Below are positions 24,391 through 30,520 of a stretch of DNA of 64,000 nucleotides, one piece after another; within the stretch, counting starts at the first letter, position 1; every line of letters starts with the position of its first letter. Source of the stretch: Acidobacteriota bacterium (GTDB lineage Bacteria; Acidobacteriota; Blastocatellia; Pyrinomonadales; Pyrinomonadaceae); NCBI GenBank assembly GCA_019239425.1, contig JAFAZX010000078.1:62001-126000 (forward strand). The letters are read 5' to 3'. The position numbers and the translations under genes were made by a program. Below the pieces are notes generated by a model. It saw nothing but the letters and a program-made list of their open reading frames with translations. It searched no databases and was not told the origin of the DNA.

Positions 24391-24470
24391 CGACGGCATG
24401 CACCCGACTCCCCATCACACTGCCTCTCATGGAGCTTGCGCTGGGGCGCGGGTGATGCCTGGCGTTGGGC
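24385..24470 (+). repeat. attC23
   Basis: R'' ACCTAAC at 24385 (exact complement of GTTAGGT, 23868), R' GTTGGGC at 24464. The 86-bp site has a more diverged centre (CCCATCACACTGCC) and L' GTGATGCCTGG. Confidence 0.91.
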
Positions 24471-24509
24471 GGCTTCGCTTTAGCAAAGAATTCATCATAC
24501 TATTCCGTC

Positions 24510-24695
24510 ATGAAGGTTAGGGAGGTCATTAAATTGCTAGAAGATGATGGATGGTATTTGGCGCGAACGAGAGGCAGCCATCGTCAACTGAAGCATCCTA
24601 CCAAACCTGGGACAGTTACAGTTTCAGGTAAACCGAGCGTTGATGTGCCACCGGGGACGCTCAACAGTATCTTGAAGCAGGCAGGACTAAAGTAG
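24510..24695 (+). CDS. hicA: Cassette 24, gene 1: HicA toxin
   Basis: The product has 61 residues. The start at the ATG at 24510 gives the canonical HicA opening MKVREVIKLLEDDGW; the frame upstream is attC sequence. The dsRBD-like fold is recognised from RTRGSHRQLKHPTKPGTVTV with the catalytic histidine in GSH near residue 23, followed by the VPPGTLNSILKQAGLK tail. HicA toxins bind and cleave mRNA in the cytosol until neutralised by HicB, encoded just downstream. The toxin-first order is the common one. The pair probably stabilises the array by post-segregational killing, a known property of toxin-antitoxin cassettes. Confidence 0.93.
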   Translation: MKVREVIKLLEDDGWYLARTRGSHRQLKHPTKPGTVTVSGKPSVDVPPGTLNSILKQAGLK

Positions 24696-24712
24696 GGGCG
24701 GGGAGAATGATT

Positions 24713-25090
24713 ATGCGTTACGCGGTGATTATTGAAGAAGGTGAGAACAGTTTTGGAGCCTATGTGCCCGATCTGCCAGGTTGTGTCGCAATAGCTGAAA
24801 CGAGGCAGGAGGTGCTGACGCTTATCGAAGAGGCAATTGAATTTCACATTGAAGGCTTAAAGGAAGACGGGCAACCTATCCCCGTTCCGTCCTCAAGCAT
24901 TGAATATGTTGGGGGACACGGCACTTACGAAATTACGAGAGATACTTCTGGGATGTGGGGCTGGCATTTAATCGCCGCTAATGGCCGCGTCATTGCTACT
25001 TCAAGTGAGCAATATAAAACCAAAGCTGAGTGTCTAGAAGCTATCGAGCTGGTTAAATCTCTATCAGTGGCGCCTGTGAAAGCAGCTTAA
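24713..25090 (+). CDS. hicB: Cassette 24, gene 2: HicB antitoxin fused to a DUF1508 (YegP-like) domain
   Basis: The start at the ATG at 24713 lies eight bases after GGGGAG (an ATG at 24707 in frame is closer). Residues 1-70 are the HicB RNase-H-like fold with RYAVIIEEGENSFGAYVPDL, then PGCVAIAETRQEVLTLIEEA. In place of the usual C-terminal DNA-binding helix-turn-helix or ribbon-helix-helix, residues about 75-120 hold YEITRDTSGMWGWHLIAANG, then RVIATSSEQYKTKAECLEAI, the signature of DUF1508. The antitoxin therefore lacks a standard operator-binding domain and may not autoregulate in the usual way. HicB identity is firm and the DUF1508 call is good. Confidence 0.9.
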   Translation: MRYAVIIEEGENSFGAYVPDLPGCVAIAETRQEVLTLIEEAIEFHIEGLKEDGQPIPVPSSSIEYVGGHGTYEITRDTSGMWGWHLIAANGRVIATSSEQYKTKAECLEAIELVKSLSVAPVKAA

Positions 25091-25110
25091 TTCATCCCTA
25101 GTGACGCGCC

Positions 25111-25200
25111 GCCGAACAACGGCATGCACCCGACCGCCGACACGCTGCTTGTCATGTAAAGCGAATGGCTCGGGGCGGCGGGTGATGCCGGGCGTTAGGT
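25111..25200 (+). repeat. attC24
   Basis: R'' GCCGAAC at 25111 does not match the complement of this cassette's 5' heptamer GTTGGGC (24464), but the site is nearly identical to attC22, whose R'' is GCCGAAC. R' GTTAGGT at 25194. L' is GTGATGCCGG, restoring pairing lost in attC22. Confidence 0.92.
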
Positions 25201-25231
25201 GCCTTCGGTCAATGGCGAGGTAGGGTCTGAT

Positions 25232-25906
25232 ATGGCTGTCGAACTCGATCATCTGTTCATCTGTACCTCCGGCGGGGCTCCCGAGGTCGATCAGCTCATA
25301 GCCTTCGGCCTCACCGAGGGTCAGCCCAACACACACCCCGGCCAAGGCACAGCCTGCCGTAGGTTTTTCTTCCGTAATGCCTACCTGGAGTTCCTCTGGG
25401 TGCGGGACGCGGAGGAGGCGCAAAGCGAGCCGGCCGCGGCCTTGGGTTTGTGGCAGCGGTGCCTTTACCGGCAGACCGACTCCTCCCCCTTCGGCCTCGG
25501 GCTCCGCCCGCCGGCGGCGAAAGGTCATGTCGAGCTACCGTTTGAGGCGTGGCCCTACTGCCCTTCCTGGCTCCCGACCCCTCTGCGGATTGACGTGGCC
25601 GAGAGCGCCACTCGCACGGCTGAGCCCCTGCTATTTTACGCGTCCTTTTTCGCCCGACCGGATTCCTACCCGGTTGAGCGCAGGCAGCCGCTAGTTCACG
25701 CGGCGGGGTTCGGGGAGATCACCGGACTGATGATAACCTTACCGAACGTTACATCTAGGTCTGAGTCCCGGGCAGGTGTGGGGCGGGCGGGGGTGGCGGA
25801 ATTCGTGGTCGGGGGATCGCACCTGGCCGAGGTCACATTCGATGAGGGGAGACAGGGCGAGGCTTATGACTTCAGACCTGGGTTGCCTTTGCTGTTCCGG
25901 TGGTGA
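25232..25906 (+). CDS. Cassette 25: VOC/glyoxalase-like protein
   Basis: The 224-residue protein starts at the ATG at 25232 after GAGGTAGGG; upstream codons belong to attC24. It begins AVELDHLFICTSGGAPEVDQ, a strand-helix opening typical of VOC or glyoxalase-like domain proteins. It continues with a GQGTACRRFFFRNAYLEFLW strand carrying the conserved glutamate-bearing ELEF/YLEFLW motif. The second half has LPFEAWPYCPSWLPTPLRID and HAAGFGEITGLMITLP. Many members are annotated glyoxalase-like. The metal ligands are not all evident. It is cytosolic, and the substrate is unknown. Confidence 0.8.
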   Translation: MAVELDHLFICTSGGAPEVDQLIAFGLTEGQPNTHPGQGTACRRFFFRNAYLEFLWVRDAEEAQSEPAAALGLWQRCLYRQTDSSPFGLGLRPPAAKGHVELPFEAWPYCPSWLPTPLRIDVAESATRTAEPLLFYASFFARPDSYPVERRQPLVHAAGFGEITGLMITLPNVTSRSESRAGVGRAGVAEFVVGGSHLAEVTFDEGRQGEAYDFRPGLPLLFRW

Positions 25907-25922
25907 AATGGCGGTAGGCGGC

Positions 25923-26012
25923 ACCCAACAACGGCACGCAGCGGAGCGCGGACACGCCGCCTGTTATCTTTCGGCAAAGGGGCCGCGCGCCCGCTGATGC
26001 CTGGCATTAGAT
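25923..26012 (+). repeat. attC25 (R' crossover base mutated)
   Basis: R'' ACCCAAC at 25923 is one transition from the complement of GTTAGGT (25194). R' is ATTAGAT at 26006: the G at the crossover point is A. Core GCACGCAGCGGAGCGCGGAC as in attC18. Confidence 0.88.
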
Positions 26013-26047
26013 GTCTTGCGGGGTTCGGAGAGAAGTGAGGGAGTGAT

Positions 26048-26287
26048 ATGACGCAAGCTCTGTTAATTATCCTGTATCTCGTGGCGGCGGCCGTCCTCAT
26101 CCCCCTCATCGGGGCGCTCGGCCTCTGGCTCAAGGGCGTTGACTCCGTCGCGCTGCCCGGTCTCGGGATCCTCATCGCCACGCCGCTGCTCGTGACGGTG
26201 CTGGCCGTGGCGGAGGTGGGAATGATCTTCTGCGCCGCGTATTGTGTGCGTTATCTACCCGTGGCGCGGATGCTGTTCGATGAGTGA
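26048..26287 (+). CDS. Cassette 26: two-TM membrane protein
   Basis: The 79-residue protein starts at the ATG at 26048 after GAGGGAGTGAT. It has two helices, ALLIILYLVAAAVLIPLIGA and LGILIATPLLVTVLAVAEVG, with a short loop between, and a C-terminal FCAAYCVRYLPVARMLFDE that may be amphipathic. It resembles cassettes 18 and 20 only in layout. No catalytic or binding motif is present. Function is unknown. The good ribosome binding site and the uninterrupted hydrophobic pattern support it as a real gene. Confidence 0.7.
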   Translation: MTQALLIILYLVAAAVLIPLIGALGLWLKGVDSVALPGLGILIATPLLVTVLAVAEVGMIFCAAYCVRYLPVARMLFDE

Positions 26288-26323
26288 GCTTCATGCGCAA
26301 GCCCTCCCGAGTCGTGGGGCGAC

Positions 26324-26412
26324 ATCTGACAACGGCATGCACCCGACCGCGGACACGAGAGCTTTCAAATTCCCTCGCGGGGCCGCGCGGCAGGTGATGC
26401 GCGGCGTTAGGC
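26324..26412 (+). repeat. attC26
   Basis: R'' ATCTGAC at 26324, one transition from the expected ATCTAAC (heptamer at 26006 is ATTAGAT); R' GTTAGGC at 26406. Mixed arms CGGCATGCAC / GTGATGCGCG. Confidence 0.88.
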
Positions 26413-26425
26413 CGCACAGACGACC

Positions 26426-26872
26426 ATGAGGGGCTACCGAAACACTTTCCTTATTATCGGTGCGGCGGCGAGTGCTCTGGCCGCGTTATTACACGTGGGC
26501 TGCATCCTCTTCGGCGCCTCCTGGTATCGATTCTTCGGCGCCGGCGAGCGGATGGCGCGGATGGCCGCCGCCGGGCACTGGTATCCTACGGCCATCACTT
26601 CGTGCATCGTCGCCCTTTTGTCCTGTTGGTCTCTGTACGCGCTCTCGGGCGCGGGCGTCATTCGCAGGCTCCCGCTCGTGCGTCCGGCGCTGTGCCTTAT
26701 CACGGGAGTATACCTGCTGCGCGCCGTCGCGTTTGCGCCGTTTCACAGGTATTTCCCCGGCAACAGCGCGGCGTTCTGGGTGTGGAGTTCGGCCATCTGC
26801 CTGGTGATTGGGCTGGTACATCTGGTCGGCCTTTGGCAGGCCTGGCCCCGCTTACGGCCGACAGCGGCCTAA
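26426..26872 (+). CDS. Cassette 27: four-TM membrane protein
   Basis: The 148-residue protein starts at the ATG at 26426, 19 bases after the cassette border. Four membrane helices are evident: TFLIIGAAASALAALLHVGC, TAITSCIVALLSCWSLYALS, ALCLITGVYLLRAVAFAPFH and FWVWSSAICLVIGLVHLVGL. Between helices 1 and 2 is a loop with WYRFFGAGERMARMAAAGHW. This plan (short four-helix bundle, FFGAG-ERM motif) is seen in proteobacterial and acidobacterial hypothetical membrane proteins. The TAA stop falls within R'' (GCC-TAA-C). Confidence 0.78.
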   Translation: MRGYRNTFLIIGAAASALAALLHVGCILFGASWYRFFGAGERMARMAAAGHWYPTAITSCIVALLSCWSLYALSGAGVIRRLPLVRPALCLITGVYLLRAVAFAPFHRYFPGNSAAFWVWSSAICLVIGLVHLVGLWQAWPRLRPTAA

Positions 26873-26956
26873 CAACGGCATGCACCCGACCGCCGACACG
26901 CCGCTTGTCACCATTCGGCAGAGATGCGGTGCGGCGGGTGGTGCCTGGCATTAGGT
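26867..26956 (+). repeat. attC27 (R' crossover base mutated)
   Basis: R'' GCCTAAC at 26867 (exact complement of GTTAGGC, 26406). R' is ATTAGGT at 26950 with A in place of the crossover G, as in attC25. L' GTGGTGCCTGG. Confidence 0.9.
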
Positions 26957-27005
26957 GCTTGCGCTTTGTGAACGTGGTGCGGAGAATGTGGTCGGAGGTT
27001 TGTGT

Positions 27006-27218
27006 ATGAAATATCGTGTATTAATCGAGCAAGATGAAGATGGGGTCTTTGTCGTGGAGGTCCCGTCGTTGCCCGGCTGCATCTCTCAGGGCGAGACCAG
27101 AGAGCGGGCCGTCGAGAATATCAGAGAAGCCATCGCCTTATACCTTGAAAGCTTGGCGGCTCACGACGAGCCCGTGCCGCCGCCGATCACAGAGGAACTC
27201 GTGGAGGTCGAGGCGTGA
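27006..27218 (+). CDS. hicB: Cassette 28, gene 1: HicB antitoxin (short form)
   Basis: The start is the ATG at 27006 behind GGAGG. The 70-residue product MKYRVLIEQDEDGVFVVEVP, SLPGCISQGETRERAVENIR, then EAIALYLESLAAHDEPVPPP is the minimal HicB RNase-H-like fold with no DNA-binding extension. It precedes its toxin gene, the reverse of cassette 24, and overlaps it by four bases (GTGA), so translation is probably coupled. Antitoxin-first order favours antitoxin excess. No operator is recognised. Confidence 0.92.
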   Translation: MKYRVLIEQDEDGVFVVEVPSLPGCISQGETRERAVENIREAIALYLESLAAHDEPVPPPITEELVEVEA

Positions 27219-27439
27219 GTGTCCTGCCGCGCGTCTCCGGGCGCGAAGTCGTTAAGGCGTTACTGAAAATTGGGTACGAGCAGGATCGGCAGCGCGGCAG
27301 TCACATCATCCTCAGACAGGCCGCGGCTCCCCACCGTCGCCTCGTCGTCCCTGACCACAACGAAGTTGCTAAAGGAACGTTAAGAGCGATCATCCGGCAA
27401 GCGGGGCTCACGGTCGATGAGTTCAAAGCTTTGCTGTAG
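27215..27439 (+). CDS. hicA: Cassette 28, gene 2: HicA toxin
   Basis: The 74-residue protein starts at the GTG at 27215, overlapping the stop of hicB. It has LPRVSGREVVKALLKIGYEQ, then RQRGSHIILRQ with the catalytic histidine near residue 30, and a VPDHNEVAKGTLRAIIRQAG tail, all hallmarks of HicA mRNA interferases. It differs strongly from the HicA in cassette 24, so the two pairs were captured separately. The pair should be self-contained; cross-neutralisation is unlikely given the divergence. Confidence 0.93.
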   Translation: MSVLPRVSGREVVKALLKIGYEQDRQRGSHIILRQAAAPHRRLVVPDHNEVAKGTLRAIIRQAGLTVDEFKALL

Positions 27440-27463
27440 GGCATGCTGTGCCGGCCATGCCGC

Positions 27464-27550
27464 GCCTAACATGGGCATGCACCCGACCGCCGACACGCTG
27501 CCTGTCATCTTCCTCCAATCGCCCGGGGCGGGTGAGGTCGGGCGTTAGCC
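27464..27550 (+). repeat. attC28
   Basis: R'' GCCTAAC at 27464 differs at one base from the expected ACCTAAC; R' GTTAGCC at 27544. L' is degraded (GTGAGGTCGG). The last recognisable attC. Confidence 0.87.
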
Positions 27551-27591
27551 TGCTGCGCATGGCGTCGGCTTGAATCTAGTATCCTTAACGG

Positions 27592-28092
27592 ATGATGCGA
27601 TATTCCATTGAGGAGTGGGACGAGACCCACCCGCGCTGGCCGGAGTTCGTTGCTTGCCTTGAGGGCGTGGCCCCCGAGCAGTCGCCCTTCGTCCTCGGGG
27701 AGCGTTACCGCGCGCATCAGTCGTATCTGCTGGTCGCGCTCCAATCTGATCAGGTCGTCGGGTTCATCAGGTTCGCGGTTCAGCCCATCGGCCCGGAAGC
27801 GAAATGTCCGCCGTTGTCCCTCAACGGCGTGCAACTGACAGAGGCCAAGATCCACGCCTTCGCCGTCCGGGAGGAGGCGAGAGGTCAGGGCATCGGCACG
27901 GAGTTGCAGAGGCGAACCATCCGCCGCGCCGCGGGGCTCGGGTGTTACCAGGTGGCGTCATACAGCAGCTACGGGCGAGACGCGAATCACCACATCAAAC
28001 TCTCTCTGGGCTTCGCGGCCCAGCCGGAAGTCCACGGGGACAATCATCAGGGCGTTTATTTCTTGATGCCGCTGCGAAACGCAAGGGCCTAA
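27592..28092 (+). CDS. Cassette 29: GNAT-family N-acetyltransferase
   Basis: The 166-residue protein starts at the ATG at 27592 (or the adjacent ATG at 27595). The GNAT core is plain: VALQSDQVVGFIRFAVQPIG (strands 2-4), then KIHAFAVREEARGQGIGTEL with the acetyl-CoA pyrophosphate-binding R-x-x-G-x-G/A motif (RGQGIG, near residues 98-103), the following helix QRRTIRRAAG, and VASYSSYGRDANHHIKLSLG with the usual N-x-x-A/H--Y--G tail. It may acetylate a small molecule or protein. Its TAA stop is within an R''-like GCCTAAC box, the last trace of the array. Confidence 0.9.
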   Translation: MMRYSIEEWDETHPRWPEFVACLEGVAPEQSPFVLGERYRAHQSYLLVALQSDQVVGFIRFAVQPIGPEAKCPPLSLNGVQLTEAKIHAFAVREEARGQGIGTELQRRTIRRAAGLGCYQVASYSSYGRDANHHIKLSLGFAAQPEVHGDNHQGVYFLMPLRNARA

Positions 28093-28276
28093 CTCGTCGG
28101 CCTCCGCCTGACGTCAAGTTTGAAGTGCAACACTGACTAAGAATCGTTGAAGCATTCGAGCGGAATCGCGCCGGAGTGCGAGGGCGTCGCAGAGGGTTTC
28201 ACTTCGGAGTCGTTGGGTCGCGGGGCGCGGTTCGGCGTCGTCCCCGTCGGCGGCGGCCGCGTGAAGGGGATTGACG
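28087..28276 (+). pseudogene. Truncated end of array and flavin-monooxygenase-like fragment
   Basis: After the R'' box at 28087 no attC follows. A short frame from about 28147 reads GVAEGFTSESLGRGARFGVV, then PVGGGRVKG. This resembles the middle of FAD-dependent aromatic monooxygenases (WGRG-RFG-VP-G-GRV) but has no neighbours of that fold. It ends inside the next gene fragment. I read it as a relic left by a deletion. Confidence 0.5.
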
Positions 28277-28762
28277 ATGAGAGTGCTCGTCACGGGCGGG
28301 ACGGGGTTGCTGGACCGGGCCCTGGTGCGGTCAACTGTTAGCGCGGGCCACGCCGCACGCGTCCTGAGCCGCCGCACGCGTGCGGCGACGGAAGGCGTCG
28401 AGTACGCGGTCGGAGACATCGCCGCGGGGGCGGGGCTGGACGCGGCGCTGAGCGGGGTGGAAGCGATCATCCACGCCGCTTCAGACCCGCGCCGCCCCGA
28501 AGAGGTGGACGTGGGCGGCACGCGCAGGCTGGTCGAAGCGGCACGCGCGGCGGGCGTCGGGCACCTCGTCTACGTCTCCATCGTCGGCGTAGACCGGATA
28601 CCCGTGCGGTACTACCGCATGAAGCTCGAGGCGGAGGGGGCCGTCGCCGCCTCGGGCCTGCCGCACGGCGGCGGGCCGCCCCCGCACAGCCACGACGAAT
28701 TCGACGAGGCGTACTACGTGCTCGAAGACGAGCTGGAACTGCTGGCCGGGAGCGGACGGTAA
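28277..28762 (+). pseudogene. Chimeric SDR (NmrA-like) - cupin remnant
   Basis: Residues 1-125 form the front half of an atypical SDR/NmrA-like NAD(P)-binding protein: MRVLVTGGTGLLDRALVRST (the third glycine of the GxxGxxG motif is replaced), YAVGDIAAGAGLDAALSGVE, HLVYVSIVGVDRIPVRYYRM and KLEAEGAVAASGLPH. The sequence then switches abruptly to GGGPPPHSHDEFDEAYYVLE and ELELLAGSGR, the first strands of a cupin with HSH and E ligands, and stops. Neither fold is complete. Such a splice is best explained by a deletion joining two genes. A truncated product could be made, but it should not fold. Confidence 0.7.
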
Positions 28763-28793
28763 GAACCGATACGCGTCTACGGCCGGATCGACG

Positions 28794-29270
28794 TCAGGGA
28801 GTAACCTCCGACAGCGCCTCTCTTTCGACCGCCTGGCGTAGTGTGACAGTGAGCCTGAATCGCGACCCGGCCGCGCGCGACCGTGTTGAGACCGTGATGG
28901 TGTAGTCCCCGCCGCCCGCGAGCGCGCCCGACCAGCGCCTCACCCCGGCCGCACCCGCGACGGGCTCGGGGCCGCCGGGCGTTTGCTTGAAAAGGGAGAA
29001 GACGGCCCCTCTGTTGTCAGAGCTTACCTTGAGCGTGACGCGCTGCCCGGCGCGGACGCCGAGCGCGTACTTCTCTGAGCCCGGGTCGTGCATGTCGCCT
29101 TCGCCCGCGGGCGGCGAGACCCGGCCCTCTACGGCGGCCGTCTTCGCGCACGGCTTGAATCTTATCGGATAAACAGGCTTCGTTCCCGCGCTCTGCGCCC
29201 GAAGGTACGGGGCGCCCATAAGAAGGGTGGCGAAGAGGGCGAAGAGACTGGGGACGGTCTTTCGAAACAT
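28794..29270 (-). CDS. Secreted protein with predicted beta-sandwich
   Basis: The 158-residue protein starts at the ATG at 29270 (minus strand) behind AGGAG. A signal peptide, TVPSLFALFATLLMGAPYLR, ends at AQS. The mature part includes YPIRFKPCAKTAAVEGRVSP and a pre-peptidase-C-like beta region: YALGVRAGQRVTLKVSSDNR, VFSLFKQTPGG, and DYTITVSTRSRAAGSRFRLT. This resembles the bacterial PPC domain used as an accessory module on secreted enzymes, but here it stands alone. A periplasmic or extracellular binding role is likely; no catalytic residue is evident. Confidence 0.75.
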   Translation of the reverse strand: MFRKTVPSLFALFATLLMGAPYLRAQSAGTKPVYPIRFKPCAKTAAVEGRVSPPAGEGDMHDPGSEKYALGVRAGQRVTLKVSSDNRGAVFSLFKQTPGGPEPVAGAAGVRRWSGALAGGGDYTITVSTRSRAAGSRFRLTVTLRQAVEREALSEVTP

Positions 29271-29280
29271 CGGGCGCTCC

Positions 29281-29472
29281 TTACGTCGAGATTCGCGCTT
29301 CGTTGGGGATGGAGAAGTCGGCCGCCTCCTTCTCCAGGCCGACCACGTTCGGGCGAACGAACTCGCCCACGAACACCACTCCGCACAGTTTGTCGTACCT
29401 CACGCCCGATACCTTACAGAACCACAACTCCGCGGCCACTAACCCCGCCTTCGCTCTGCTGCCCAGCCTCAT
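29281..29472 (-). CDS. Unrecognised 63-residue ORF upstream of the secreted protein gene
   Basis: The frame MRLGSRAKAGLVAAELWFCK, then VSGVRYDKLCGVVFVGEFVR, then PNVVGLEKEAADF, runs from ATG 29472 to TAA at 29281-29283, and its stop overlaps the ribosome binding site of the next gene. That spacing suggests an operon. The hydrophobicity pattern is globular, with no signal peptide, and there is a Lys/Asp/Glu pattern consistent with a real small protein. No family is recognised. The frame extends upstream to 29604 without a better start. Confidence 0.4.
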   Translation of the reverse strand: MRLGSRAKAGLVAAELWFCKVSGVRYDKLCGVVFVGEFVRPNVVGLEKEAADFSIPNEARIST

Positions 29473-29677
29473 TATCTGATTAGCGTCTCTTACTGCCGGC
29501 GTCCCGGAATAACAGAGGGGCGGGTGGGGATACATGCAGCGGAAACGGCGTGCGGGCACTGCCGGTACGCAGGGAGTCGGTGGGGCCGGATGACGTACGG
29601 ACACCGCTTCGCGGGCCTATCGGGCCGCCGCCCGGACTAGGGTGTGCCCTAGATAAACGTAAGGAGAGAACCGGATC

Positions 29678-30415
29678 ATGCAAACACGCAAGATTTTAAT
29701 GGGCCTCGCGGTAGCGCTCTCGCTGTCGTGCGCGCAGGTGTCGGCCGTCACGCCGAAGGGCGCTAAGAAGGCGGCGCGCCAGGTCACGTTCAAGGTGCGG
29801 ATCGAAAACATCTCCAGCCCCGAGGGGCAGGCGGCCTCGGACGGGACGCGCTGGCCGTTCGCGCTGTCGCCCGGGCTCTACGTGGTCAACGAGAAGGGCG
29901 CGGTGCTCTTCAGGGAGGGCCACAGGGCCGGCGCCGGGCTCGAAGCGCAGGCGGAGGACGGGAACGCCGAAGCGCTCGCAAAGTCGTTCGAGTCGATGAA
30001 CCGCGAGGCGGGGCAGCACGGCATTTTCAACATGCCTGCGGGCGCGGGTGCGCCGGGGCCTATCGGGCCGGGGGCGGCCTACGAGTTCACGCTGAGCGCG
30101 GCGCCGAAGATGAAGCTGACGCTCGTCACGATGTTCGGCCAATCGAACGACTACTTCTACGCCACCGAGAAGCCGGTGGAGCTGTTCGACGCCGCGGGCG
30201 AGCCTTTGAGCGGCGACATCACCGCGCGCTTCGCGCTCTACGACGCCGGGACGGAGGTCAACCAGGAGCCGGGCGTCGGGACAGACCAGGCGCCGCGGCA
30301 GAAGGCGCCGAACACGGGCGCGGCCGAGGGCGGCGTGGTGCACAGGGCAAAGGCGGACGCCTTCTACTCGAAGACGGGCCAGCTCTTCCGCGTCACGGTC
30401 ACGCCGGTCAACTAG
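29678..30415 (+). CDS. Spondin-domain secreted protein
   Basis: The 245-residue protein starts at the ATG at 29678. A signal peptide (ILMGLAVALSLSCAQVSA) is followed by a spondin_N-type domain: TFKVRIENISSPEGQAASDG, PFALSPGLYVVNEKGAVLFR, HGIFNMPAGAGAPGPIGPGA, YEFTLSAAPKMKLTLVTMFG, QSNDYFYATEKPVELFDAAG. The conserved order and the QSNDYFYA motif are characteristic. The C-terminus, ALYDAGTEVNQEPGVGTDQA, matches the usual final segment. Bacterial spondin domains are exported and presumed to bind surfaces; no partner can be named. It lies alone between two divergently organised groups. Confidence 0.9.
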   Translation: MQTRKILMGLAVALSLSCAQVSAVTPKGAKKAARQVTFKVRIENISSPEGQAASDGTRWPFALSPGLYVVNEKGAVLFREGHRAGAGLEAQAEDGNAEALAKSFESMNREAGQHGIFNMPAGAGAPGPIGPGAAYEFTLSAAPKMKLTLVTMFGQSNDYFYATEKPVELFDAAGEPLSGDITARFALYDAGTEVNQEPGVGTDQAPRQKAPNTGAAEGGVVHRAKADAFYSKTGQLFRVTVTPVN

Positions 30416-30425
30416 ACGACTGAGG

Positions 30426-30507
30426 GATGCGGATTGCGGATTGATGAAAGGCAGCGGGTCTCTCGTCAGTCCTTAATCCGCATTCCGCAATCCGAAATCC
30501 GCAATAA
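30426..30507. repeat. Heptamer-word inverted repeat (ATCCGCA type)
   Basis: The left arm GATGCGGATTGCGGATTGAT at about 30426-30446 and the right arm from about 30472 to 30507 carry words such as AATCCGC, ATTCCGC and AATCCGA repeated at seven-base intervals. Arms can pair imperfectly. The right arm ends just before the ribosome binding site of the next gene. Confidence 0.65.
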
Positions 30508-30520
30508 GAAGAGGTGGGCA

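Larger units (their letters stand above)
10251..28093 (+). mobile_element. Sedentary chromosomal integron: dead intI and 29-cassette array
   Basis: The element consists of the intI remnant (minus strand), an attI-like site, and 29 consecutive cassettes spanning 10696 to about 28093, separated by 28 attC sites. All recognisable cassette genes read on the plus strand, the normal orientation relative to attI. Each junction has a GTTRRRY-type R' box; each cassette runs from TT of one box to the G of the next. The attC sites share one family core (L'' CGGCATGCAC with an unpaired G, L' GTGATGCCGG), as expected for an array collected by one integrase. The last cassette keeps an R''-like box at 28087 but no remainder of an attC, so the distal end has been cut. 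Confidence 0.93.

Noticed and set aside
11341-27550. Regular dispersed repeats of about 90 bp resembling a giant CRISPR
   Set aside because: Spacing is irregular (about 250-1200 bp), intervening DNA codes for genes, and the repeats have attC box structure; no cas gene is present.
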